A stretch of 10,417 nucleotides of DNA. Origin: Atopobium sp. GTDB lineage: Bacteria; Actinomycetota; Coriobacteriia; Coriobacteriales; Atopobiaceae. The first letter of the stretch is position 1. Each line of letters opens with the position of its first letter. Position numbers and translations under genes: made by a program. Location of the stretch: contig JAHACE010000058.1 of assembly GCA_018376005.1 (NCBI GenBank), positions 1 through 10,417 on the forward strand, written 5' to 3'. Under the pieces are notes generated by a model. The model did no database searches and was not told the DNA's origin. It saw only the letters and a list, made by a program, of their open reading frames with translations. Below are positions 1-6,427 of the stretch, piece by piece.

Positions 1-681
1 AGAGGCGGTCGAGTCAGTAACCTCTTCAATAGCAGACGCGCGTACACCAGCATCTACCAGTGCGGCTCTGACGGCATATCCAAGATCTAAGTACCTCTCG
101 CCAGATGCACGGTCTACAACGCCGGGACCAAACTCTTGTGAGAACATCTGAATGAGCTCAGGAGAAACCTCGTAGTCAGCGCCGCCAATGTGCGGACCAA
201 TATAGGCTTTGACCTCAGAAGACTTGGCGCCAGTTGCCTGGCAAAGCGCCTCGGTTGCGCGCGCAGAAATGCGGGCAATTGTGCCTTTCCAGCCAGAATG
301 CGCCACCGCAAATCCGCCGGGAGCTACAAGAATTACGGGCACACAATCGGCAAACGCCAACATCACAGGCGTATTTTGAACCGTACATACTATGGCGTCT
401 GCACCAGCTTCTGCCTCAGCTTGAGCCTGTTCAAAAGCCTCTGATGTATTGGAAGTCAGACAAACTACCTTGCTTCCGTGCACCTGATGAGGAATAAGCA
501 GTTGCGAGAAAAGCTTGCCAGCTCCAAGAGCCTCTAAGACCAGCTGGCGGTTCTTTTGCACCTGTTGCAGATTGTCTCCACACCTACTGCCTAGATTGAG
601 GGAACTAAACTCCCCTTCTGAAAAACCGCCAGTACGCTCAGTAAATGCGAGCGTGACCCCGCATGGAACCTCAGGATCCAT
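1..681 (-). other. pgeF: PgeF/YfiH (multicopper polyphenol oxidase-like) domain, C-terminal part of the FtsZ fusion
   Basis: This is residues 371 to at least 599 of the fusion. Family motifs appear in the usual order: FTERTGGFS (385-393), NLGSRCGD (401-408), HQVHG (437-441), GADAIV (465-470), FADCVPVIL (482-490), VAHSGWKGT (498-506) and YIGPHIGGADYEV (532-544). The three expected metal ligands are present as His440, Cys485 and His500. E. coli YfiH (PgeF) is about 243 residues, so probably only some 15-25 residues lie beyond the window. Family knowledge: PgeF is a cytoplasmic amidase that removes L-Ser from UDP-MurNAc-L-Ser, correcting MurC errors; 'laccase' names in databases reflect an older assignment. 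In many Gram-positive genomes pgeF (ylmD) is a separate gene just after ftsZ, so fusion by loss of a stop is plausible. An internal ATG at 681 could start a separate protein, but I see no convincing ribosome-binding site before it. Codon use here differs from the FtsZ part. Confidence 0.88.
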
Positions 682-1797
682 GAGCAGGGTCACGCCGTGT
701 AAGTTCTCATTAGAAGAGTTGTTGGTGCGAGCAGGCTGTGGCTGAGCAGTCACAGGACGAGTTGGCTGTGGCTGAGCAGGACGGCTTGGACGGGTGGTAC
801 TCTGAGTGTTCAGGGTTGGAAGCTGCTGCTGAACGTTAGAGTCATTGAAGCCGGTTGCAATAACGGTTACGCGAACCTGATCGCCCAGGGACTCATCAAC
901 AACAGTACCAAAGATAATGTTTGCATCAGGATCAACGTTCTTAGCAACCAGGTCAGCTGCCTCGTTAATCTCCTGAATACCAAGGTCTTTGTTACCAGCA
1001 ATAGAGAGAAGAACGCGGGTTGCACCCTCGATGGAACTCTCAAGCAGGCGGCTAGAAATTGCCTCGGTTGCAGCATCAGCAGCGCGGTTATCACCAGCAG
1101 CAATACCAATGCCCATCATTGCGCTACCTGCGCCCTTCATGATGGTGCAGACGTCTGCAAAGTCGAGGTTGATCAGGCCAGGAACAGTGATGAGGTCGGT
1201 AATACCCTGGGTGCCCTGGCATAGAACATCGTCAGCCATGCGGAATGCCTCAAGCATGGTGGTCTTCTTCTCAGAAAGATCAAGCAGACGATCGTTTGGA
1301 ATAACAATGAGAGTATCAACATTCTCGGAAAGAGTCTTGATACCGTCAGCTGCAGAACCATAACGACGACGGCCCTCGAAGGAGAATGGCTTAGTAACAA
1401 CGCCAACGGTCAGTGCGCCAACGTCATTCTTTGCAATATCAGCAACAACTGGAGCAGCACCGGTACCAGTACCGCCACCCTCACCAGCAGTAATGAAGAC
1501 CATATCAGCGCCAGCAAGTGCAGCCTTGATCTCGTCGCGGCTATCCTCTGCTGCTTCTTTACCAACCTCAGGGTTAGCGCCAGCACCAAGACCCTTGGTG
1601 ATGTCAGTACCGATGTGAACCTTAATGTCAGCATCGGAGATTGCAAGTGCCTGTGCATCGGTGTTTACAGCAACGAACTCAACGCCACGGATGCCTTCTT
1701 CAATCATGCGGTTGACAGCGTTAGTTCCGCCGCCACCAACGCCAACAACCTTGATAACAGCAAGATAGTTGTTAAGGGTATCGGTGTCCTTAATCAT
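1..1797 (-). CDS. ftsZ: FtsZ-PgeF fusion: cell division GTPase FtsZ joined in frame to a peptidoglycan-editing (YfiH/laccase-like) domain; C-terminus cut by window edge
   Basis: FtsZ is the tubulin-like GTPase that forms the Z-ring at mid-cell. I translated the minus strand from the ATG at 1797 and found no stop codon down to base 1, giving at least 599 residues. Residues 1-319 are a complete FtsZ: VVGVGGGGTNAVNRM at 17-31, GTP-binding GEGGGTGTG at 105-113 (the actinobacterial form), synergy loop NLDFADV at 210-216 with catalytic Asp212 and Asp215, and the usual core end VRVTVIATGF near 308-317. A linker at 320-372, rich in Pro, Gln, Thr and Arg, follows. From about 373 the frame is a PgeF/YfiH domain (separate entry). 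A normal FtsZ is 350-420 residues and ends in a short conserved docking peptide; I see none before the PgeF domain. The start is set by AAGGAGG five bases upstream. No ftsA precedes it, as in other actinobacteria. The fusion rests on a direct frame reading; a sequencing error removing a stop is the main alternative. Confidence 0.9.
   Translation of the reverse strand, partial: MIKDTDTLNNYLAVIKVVGVGGGGTNAVNRMIEEGIRGVEFVAVNTDAQALAISDADIKVHIGTDITKGLGAGANPEVGKEAAEDSRDEIKAALAGADMVFITAGEGGGTGTGAAPVVADIAKNDVGALTVGVVTKPFSFEGRRRYGSAADGIKTLSENVDTLIVIPNDRLLDLSEKKTTMLEAFRMADDVLCQGTQGITDLITVPGLINLDFADVCTIMKGAGSAMMGIGIAAGDNRAADAATEAISSRLLESSIEGATRVLLSIAGNKDLGIQEINEAADLVAKNVDPDANIIFGTVVDESLGDQVRVTVIATGFNDSNVQQQLPTLNTQSTTRPSRPAQPQPTRPVTAQPQPARTNNSSNENLHGVTLLMDPEVPCGVTLAFTERTGGFSEGEFSSLNLGSRCGDNLQQVQKNRQLVLEALGAGKLFSQLLIPHQVHGSKVVCLTSNTSEAFEQAQAEAEAGADAIVCTVQNTPVMLAFADCVPVILVAPGGFAVAHSGWKGTIARISARATEALCQATGAKSSEVKAYIGPHIGGADYEVSPELIQMFSQEFGPGVVDRASGERYLDLGYAVRAALVDAGVRASAIEEVTDSTAS
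734..779 (-). repeat. Direct repeat in the FtsZ-PgeF linker (16 bases, 30-base period)
   Basis: The same 16 bases (ggctgtggctgagcag on the plus strand) occur at 734-749 and 764-779. The period is exactly 30 bases, or ten codons, so copy-number change would keep the frame. It encodes two related linker blocks, PAQPQPTRPV and TAQPQPARTN. Such repeats let the disordered FtsZ linker vary in length. Confidence 0.85.
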
Positions 1798-1802
1798 GTC
1801 TT

Positions 1803-1809
1803 CCTCCTT
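1803..1809 (-). promoter_or_regulatory. Strong ribosome-binding site of ftsZ
   Basis: On the minus strand AAGGAGG lies five bases before the ATG at 1797. It is the closest match to the anti-Shine-Dalgarno consensus among the genes of this window, as expected for the abundant FtsZ, and it fixes the start codon. Confidence 0.9.
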
Positions 1810-1811
1810 GA

Positions 1812-1825
1812 GGCACGCTTGTGCC
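1812..1825 (-). promoter_or_regulatory. Small hairpin just upstream of the ftsZ ribosome-binding site
   Basis: GGCAC-AAGC-GTGCC forms a perfect 5-bp stem with a 4-base loop, ending two bases before the Shine-Dalgarno. There is no U-run after it, so it is not a standard terminator. It could affect ribosome access or mRNA stability; function is inference. Confidence 0.45.
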
Positions 1826-1837
1826 CGTTTGTCCCGG

Positions 1838-1851
1838 AGCGCGACTGCGCT
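1838..1851 (-). promoter_or_regulatory. Second small hairpin in the ftsZ leader
   Basis: AGCGC-AGTC-GCGCT is a perfect 5-bp stem with a 4-base loop, twelve bases before the hairpin at 1812-1825 in transcription order. With it, it makes a tandem stem-loop pair in the 163-base leader between ftsQ and ftsZ. No U-tract follows. Possible roles are RNA stability or processing, but nothing in the sequence decides between them. Confidence 0.4.
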
Positions 1852-1881
1852 TAGGCTACGTTTATGCGCTCGCAGAACCGC

Positions 1882-1964
1882 TGTATAAAACCCTAAACCT
1901 CAAGTTAAGGCTTACGCTTCATGCAAAGCGGGGTATATTTGCACAACTGACCCATACAAGTCAA
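1882..1964 (-). promoter_or_regulatory. Possible ftsZ promoter region between ftsQ and ftsZ
   Basis: The 163 bases between ftsQ and ftsZ form the only long non-coding gap in the window. Two weak sigma-70-like pairs can be seen on the minus strand: TTGACT (1959-1964) with AAATAT (1935-1940), 18 bases apart, and TTAACT (1903-1908) with TATACA (1882-1887), 15 bases apart. Neither is a strong match. Many bacteria have extra ftsZ promoters in or after ftsQ/ftsA, so a local promoter is reasonable but unproven. Confidence 0.3.
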
Positions 1965-2986
1965 ATAATATGTAGAAATTGTGAAGAAACAGGTGTTCTT
2001 ACGTTCAAGTATGTAAGCTCTCCTGGGAACTGCTTAAGCATTGCCAGAATCACTTTTTCTTTGTCAGCAATCTGTGTTGGAGAGCCCAAAGCAACCTGTA
2101 CACCGTTGGTTAGGGTGACAGAGATTGCATCAACGCTACTTGCTGAGTAACTCACAATTTGCGAAGTAAGCTCTGATGAGAACGTAGACTGATACTGCAT
2201 AACCGCTTGAATTTCTGCGTCTGTTGCTGTGGTGCCTGCTACAGGAGAAACCGTTGCAGGAACATCGGTAATCAGCAGCTCACCTTCTGAGGTTGCCTTC
2301 TCAAGCGCAACGGTGGCAGTAGTCTTTCCTTCTGGTACGTTAAGCTGATCTGCCTCAAGCCAGACGTTATTCTCGCCCAAATACCATGCAACCGGACCAG
2401 AAGAAAGCGCCACTATGGCTGTAACCTTACGCTCTGTGATAGTAATGCGCAGCGTATTAGGGAACTGCCTCTCGTACGTTGCAGAAGCTACCCAAGGGTC
2501 CTTCTGAAGTTCTTGGGTAATAAGGGACTCATCCATATTGAGCAGCGTTGTTCCCTCTTCTACTGCAATGAGTTTTTGAATTTGCTCGTTAGAGACGTGC
2601 TCTGTCGGCTCAACCTGAATGTTGGTAATGGCAAAGACTGAGGAAGAGCGTAGGACGAGAAAAGCAATGCCAGCGAGAAGGGCGAGGCTAAGCAAAACGA
2701 TAAAGGCCGTGCGTACTGCCTTAAACGATACCTTTCTGCTGTGTTTAATGCGCTCAGCACGAGCTTGAGCTGCAGTTTTTGTAGCGTTATTTGGCTTTTT
2801 GGCAGAAATCTTTTTAGCAGAAGGCTTGGCATTAGAAGCTGTAGCCTCAACCTTTGGCTTAGGCTTAAAGGCCTTACTCATAAAAGAAGGCTTAGTAGCC
2901 CCTGCCGTCTGAGCAGCACCAGACGATAAAGGCTCCCTTTTTGTGCCCTTACGGCGCGTTGTTTGCTTTGAAGTATCTTCTGCCAT
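1961..2986 (-). CDS. ftsQ: Cell division protein FtsQ (DivIB), POTRA-domain membrane protein
   Basis: FtsQ/DivIB is a bitopic membrane protein that links early and late divisome proteins through the FtsQ-FtsL/DivIC-FtsB complex. I start it at the ATG at 2986 (MAEDTSKQ), 341 residues, because AGGGAAG lies just upstream, overlapping the murB stop; an upstream ATG at 3091 would lie inside murB without support. Residues 1-92 are a long, Lys/Ala-rich cytoplasmic tail with repeated AKK motifs. One membrane helix spans about 93-113 (AFIVLLSLALLAGIAFLVL). A POTRA domain follows at about 116-187 (FAITNIQVEPTEHVSNEQI, then DPWVASATYERQFPNTLRIT). The extracellular beta domain runs to the end, with TYLNVRTP near the C-terminus. 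Position between murB and ftsZ is classic for the cluster. The length and basic tail fit actinobacterial FtsQ. It is probably translated from the operon mRNA. Confidence 0.92.
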   Translation of the reverse strand: MAEDTSKQTTRRKGTKREPLSSGAAQTAGATKPSFMSKAFKPKPKVEATASNAKPSAKKISAKKPNNATKTAAQARAERIKHSRKVSFKAVRTAFIVLLSLALLAGIAFLVLRSSSVFAITNIQVEPTEHVSNEQIQKLIAVEEGTTLLNMDESLITQELQKDPWVASATYERQFPNTLRITITERKVTAIVALSSGPVAWYLGENNVWLEADQLNVPEGKTTATVALEKATSEGELLITDVPATVSPVAGTTATDAEIQAVMQYQSTFSSELTSQIVSYSASSVDAISVTLTNGVQVALGSPTQIADKEKVILAMLKQFPGELTYLNVRTPVSSQFLHII

Positions 2987-2993
2987 ATCTTCC

Positions 2994-3774
2994 CTATGCC
3001 CCAAAACCCAGAAGTTTAACCTCTGGCTGAAGATCAATGTCAAACTTTTCTTGTACCGCATCGTGTGCTCTGCGCATAAGTGCAATGACATCTGAGGCGG
3101 TGGCGTTACCGGTATTCACAATAAAGTTGGCATGAATATCAGAAATCTGTGCGCCGCCCTCAGTAGCTCCCTTAAGACCACACTCTTCAATAAGTGCACC
3201 AGCAGACCTACTACCTGGATTCTTAAAGACAGAACCGCAGCAAAGCTGACCAGTTGGCTGAGTATTTCTTCTACGCTGTAAGAGCGTATCCATGCCAAGA
3301 GCAACTTTAGGACGATTAGATGCTGTCAGCGCACCAATCATGCCTGGTACCTGCATTCATAGAAAGAGCGCCGCCGATAGTTCCGGGGATACCAGCACAC
3401 ATCTCAAGGCCAGAAAGACCTGCTTTCATGGCCTCATTGCAAACGCGTGCCGTAAGCGCACCCGCACCTGCGGTAATGAGGTTATTCTCGCCAACTGAAA
3501 TGGTAGAAAGCTCATCGTCGAGCACAATAACGCAGCCGTTGTAGCCCTTATCAGAGACAAGGATGTTTGAACCCTTGCCCAAAAGCACCCAATCAACTCG
3601 ATTAGCTGCAAGCACCTCAAGCACACGCACCAGCGCCACGTGGCTGTGAACAGCAGCAAAGAGCGACGCCTTACCACCAATCCTAAAGGAAGTATGGTGG
3701 CTCAGCGGCTCATCTTGCTTGATTGTTGCATCAAGGGCCCCAGAAAGGCTTACATAGGCGTTAAACAAGCTCAC
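2994..3774 (-). pseudogene. murB: UDP-N-acetylenolpyruvoylglucosamine reductase MurB, broken by a frame change with loss of the central part
   Basis: MurB is the FAD/NADPH enzyme that reduces UDP-GlcNAc-enolpyruvate to UDP-MurNAc. The 5' part starts at a GTG at 3774 (AGGA eight bases upstream, overlapping the murC stop). It shows the FAD-binding half: PLSHHTSFRIGGKA, GKGSNILVSDKG (66-77) and AGIPGTIGGALSMNAG (127-142), then ten unrelated residues and a stop at 3316-3318. The 3' part is in another frame, open from 3356 to 2994, and contains RRRNTQP, GSVFKNP, AGALIEECGLKG, GGAQISDIHANFIVN and a final EVKLLGFG. The normal protein is about 300 residues. Between MNAG and the R..TQP motif some 40-60 residues, including the YRxS motif with the substrate-binding Arg, are absent, so a frameshift alone does not restore it. 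It should be inactive unless the lesion is a sequence error. The 3' fragment has an ATG at 3356 but no clear ribosome-binding site. Confidence 0.82.
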
Positions 3775-3784
3775 GACAGAGGTC

Positions 3785-5200
3785 CTAGTGGTTCTGAAGA
3801 CGCTCTTTGAGTGCACGGATAAACATTGGTCCAATCTGAGTGACGTCACCTGCGCCCTGAGTAATCAGCAGATCTCCTGGTTTAACCGTATCAAGAAGGT
3901 CTGCGATAAGATCGCGGCGAGAAGGAATATAACGCACGTCAGGAACAGTATGAGCAACCTCAACCCTTGAAGAGACGGTCTTGCCCGAGACACCTGGAAT
4001 AGGCAGCTCACCTGCTGAGAAGACATCCATGACGCGCAAAACGTCAATGCCATCAAACGCATGGGCAAACGAATCTGCTAGATCCTGCGTTCTGCTGTAG
4101 CGATGTGGCTGGAAAACAACAACAACGCGCTTGAAGCCAAGAGGAAGAGCTGCAGACATGGTTGCTGCAATCTCGGTTGGATGGTGGCCGTAATCGTCTA
4201 CGACGGTAATACCGTTGATGTCGCCTACGTGCGTAAAGCGACGGCGTGCGCCCTTGAACTGGGAAAGTGCTGCTGCGGCCTCCTCAAGATCAAAACCAAG
4301 TGCATCGGCAACGGCAATTGCTGCTGTTGCGTTAGCAACATTGTGCTTACCAGGATTAGCTGGAAGCACCACAGAGATGGTCTGACCAGAAGAAGTCTTG
4401 ATGGTAAGAGGATTCTCAATGCCAGCTTTTCTCTCCTCCTGTGTGCAAACAAAATCACAGCTCGAATCAAAGCCGTAGGTGACCACGTGCCTACCAGTTG
4501 ATTGAGCGAGCTCAACGTAATGAGGATTATCGCCGTTGATAACAACAGTTTCTTCCTTATCAAGCAAGCTCATAAACTCACAGAAGGTCTTCTCGATATT
4601 CTCTAGAGAGCCGTAGTGGTCAAGGTGATCTGCCTCAATATTGGTGACAACAACCACGTTAGGGTTAAGGAACATAAACGAACCGTCAGACTCGTCCGCT
4701 TCGCAGACAAAGTACTGGCCATTGCCGTTTTTACCGTTGGTGTCGTAGCCCTCAACAACGCCACCAATCAAAAATGATGGATCAGCGCCAAGCTTATCCA
4801 GCATGGTAGCAACCATAGAAGATGTGGTGGTCTTGCCGTGAGTGCCCGCAACAGCAATGGTCTTGCGGCCGCGCGACAAATACGAGAGCATCTTAGCGCG
4901 AGGCCAAATAGGAATGGAAAGCTCACGTGCGCGAATGACCTCTGGATTTGTCTCTGGGATTGCGGTAGAGGTAACAATGACATCAGGCATCACAGCGTCA
5001 ATAGTAGCTGCGGTGTGGCCGATGCTTACCTGAATACCTGCATCTTCAAGCTCTCTAACATAATGCGAGCTCTTTAGATCGGAGCCAGTAACGGTGCAGC
5101 CGCGCTCGTGCAGAACAAGCGCAATTCCGCTCATACCTGCTCCACCAATTCCAATAAAATGTGCACGCGAGATGGTCTTCTCGCCCATGGAATCTGCCAT
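3785..5200 (-). CDS. murC: UDP-N-acetylmuramate--L-alanine ligase MurC
   Basis: MurC is the cytoplasmic Mur ligase that adds L-Ala to UDP-MurNAc using ATP. With the start at 5200 (MADSMGEK) it has 471 residues, typical for the family. Motifs: N-terminal UDP-binding GIGGAGMSG at 17-25, ATP P-loop GTHGKTTTS at 119-127, EADESDGS at 167-174, NIEADHLDHYG at 187-197, HNVANA starting near 286, GARRRF at 317-322 and DDYGHHPTE at 335-343. All key Mur ligase residues are present. I prefer the 5200 ATG because GGAAAGG lies upstream and it leaves a normal short N-terminus; an in-frame ATG at 5254 would add 18 residues but has only a weak GAG motif. The stop codon overlaps the murB ribosome-binding site. 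MurC's tendency to accept L-Ser is the error that the PgeF domain at the end of this same operon corrects. Confidence 0.95.
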   Translation of the reverse strand: MADSMGEKTISRAHFIGIGGAGMSGIALVLHERGCTVTGSDLKSSHYVRELEDAGIQVSIGHTAATIDAVMPDVIVTSTAIPETNPEVIRARELSIPIWPRAKMLSYLSRGRKTIAVAGTHGKTTTSSMVATMLDKLGADPSFLIGGVVEGYDTNGKNGNGQYFVCEADESDGSFMFLNPNVVVVTNIEADHLDHYGSLENIEKTFCEFMSLLDKEETVVINGDNPHYVELAQSTGRHVVTYGFDSSCDFVCTQEERKAGIENPLTIKTSSGQTISVVLPANPGKHNVANATAAIAVADALGFDLEEAAAALSQFKGARRRFTHVGDINGITVVDDYGHHPTEIAATMSAALPLGFKRVVVVFQPHRYSRTQDLADSFAHAFDGIDVLRVMDVFSAGELPIPGVSGKTVSSRVEVAHTVPDVRYIPSRRDLIADLLDTVKPGDLLITQGAGDVTQIGPMFIRALKERLQNH

Positions 5201-5281
5201 AAGAGAGCCTTTCCAAGTATTGTTGTCGTTTGAGTCTTGGACATACCAAGACATGTTTACTCTAACGCAAAACCGAATGTT

Positions 5282-6415
5282 TTATGCGCCACAAACGGCA
5301 CTTTCCACAGCGTCAGCCACAAGAGATGCGGCGCTGCGCTGGTCAAGTGTGGCAGCAGCCTCAGAAAGCCTTTTGCGCTGATCTGCGTTGTCTACCAGAT
5401 CAAAGAGAGCTGTCGAGAAGGTCGTGGTGCCCACCTGGTCATCTGGCACCAGAATAGCTGCTCCCGCGTCCGACAACAGGTGTGCGTTAGTAGTCTGATG
5501 ATCTGCTGTTGCCAGAGGGTACGGCACCAAAATGCTGGGGAGCTCAAGCGCTGCAATCTCGGCCACAGAAGATGCTCCGGAGCGAGAAACCACCAGGTCA
5601 GCCGCAGCAAGGGTGGCACCCATATTGGAGATGTAGGGCTTAACCTCCCAGCGAGCAGCCTCCTCGTCAGAAAGCTTCATAAGAGAGACAACCTCGTCGT
5701 AGAGCTTCTGGCCTGTTGACTGAATGATGCGCAGGTTAGGACGGTCAAGAAGCTCCTGCTTAAGCGCAGCAAACGTCTCGTTGATGCTACGCGCGCCCAA
5801 ACTACCGCCAAAGATAAGCAGCAATGTCTGATTGTCTGCAATGCCCAGCTCTTGCCTCGAGGCGGCTCTGTCAGCAGAAAGAACACTCTTACGTACAGGA
5901 TTGCCAGTAACCACAATGGTGTCTTGAGCCTTTACGTGGCCCTCAAAAGCCTTGCGAGCCTCTGGGAACGCAATGCACACCTTATCTGCTTTGCCAGCAG
6001 ATACACGGTTAGCAAGACCAGTTACCGAATTTTGCTCATGGATTAAATAGGGGATGTGTAGCTTTGCACAAAGCTGAAGCAAAGGCAGCTCAACATAGGC
6101 GCCAAAACCAATAGCAACATCAGGTGCACCCTGCTCTTTGAAGCGCTTGTGCAGCTGCATCTTTGCGCGCTCAAGATTGTATGCCGCGCTGATGAGCGTC
6201 CAAGGACGTCTGCGATCAAAACCATTTACGTGGATAGGTACCAGCTCAAATCCTGCCTCAGGTACCAGCGTACCTTCAAGCTTGTTGGGCTGACCGTAAA
6301 ACGTAACCTGGTGGCCGCGCTCACGAAGCTCCTCAGCTAGAGCCAGAGCTGGGTTAATGTGACCAGCGGTTCCACCTGCAGCAATTGCAACAGAGAGTTT
6401 CTTCTGTTCTGCCAT
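5282..6415 (-). CDS. murG: UDP-N-acetylglucosamine--undecaprenyl-PP-MurNAc-pentapeptide transferase MurG
   Basis: MurG is the membrane-associated GT-B glycosyltransferase that adds GlcNAc to lipid I to make lipid II on the inner face of the membrane. I start at the ATG at 6415 (MAEQKKL), 377 residues, because AGGAG lies nine bases upstream, on the ftsW stop; an ATG at 6424 is only one base from that motif. Seen: glycine-rich loop GGTAGHINPALALAEEL from 14 with His19, HEQN at 126-129, GNPVR at 171-175, second loop GGSLGA at 203-208, RSGASSVAEIAALELPSILVPYP from 278 with the UDP-GlcNAc-binding Glu, and ADHQTTNA at 304-311. The region often written GFGGYVSGP reads GFGAYVELP here, a modest variation. 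The gene stops 81 bases before the chosen murC start. Confidence 0.95.
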   Translation of the reverse strand: MAEQKKLSVAIAAGGTAGHINPALALAEELRERGHQVTFYGQPNKLEGTLVPEAGFELVPIHVNGFDRRRPWTLISAAYNLERAKMQLHKRFKEQGAPDVAIGFGAYVELPLLQLCAKLHIPYLIHEQNSVTGLANRVSAGKADKVCIAFPEARKAFEGHVKAQDTIVVTGNPVRKSVLSADRAASRQELGIADNQTLLLIFGGSLGARSINETFAALKQELLDRPNLRIIQSTGQKLYDEVVSLMKLSDEEAARWEVKPYISNMGATLAAADLVVSRSGASSVAEIAALELPSILVPYPLATADHQTTNAHLLSDAGAAILVPDDQVGTTTFSTALFDLVDNADQRKRLSEAAATLDQRSAASLVADAVESAVCGA

Positions 6416-6427
6416 GCAATCCATCTC

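Noticed and set aside
679..681. Internal ATG as an independent start for pgeF, which would make the fusion only apparent
   Set aside because: No Shine-Dalgarno-like sequence precedes it, and the upstream frame is open with no stop. An additional internal product cannot be ruled out, but the read-through fusion does not depend on it.
1459..1485. GEGGGTGTG instead of the textbook GMGGGTGTG in the FtsZ GTP-binding motif
   Set aside because: Glu at this position is normal in actinobacterial FtsZ, so it is a lineage marker rather than an anomaly.
1812..1851. Rho-independent terminator between ftsQ and ftsZ
   Set aside because: The stems are short and neither is followed by a U-run; the next sequence is the ftsZ ribosome-binding site.
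1821..2150. Plus-strand open frame over the ftsZ leader and the ftsQ end
   Set aside because: Much of it is the complement of FtsQ coding sequence, no known motif, and it would be the only plus-strand gene in the cluster.
2987..3091. Upstream ATG giving a longer FtsQ
   Set aside because: The extra 35 residues lie inside the conserved C-terminal coding sequence of murB in another frame, while the ATG at 2984-2986 has a good ribosome-binding site.
3775..3849. Earlier GTG at 3849 for murB
   Set aside because: It lies within the conserved murC end and adds residues without MurB similarity; the GTG at 3774 has AGGA at proper spacing.
4103..4501. 132-codon open frame on the plus strand inside murC
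   Set aside because: It lies antisense to strongly conserved MurC coding sequence, shows no recognisable domain, is Cys/Asn-rich low-quality sequence, and has no convincing ribosome-binding site.
5237..5719. 160-codon open frame on the plus strand across the murC/murG junction
   Set aside because: Antisense to the conserved C-terminal half of MurG, with no family motif and composition typical of a shadow frame.
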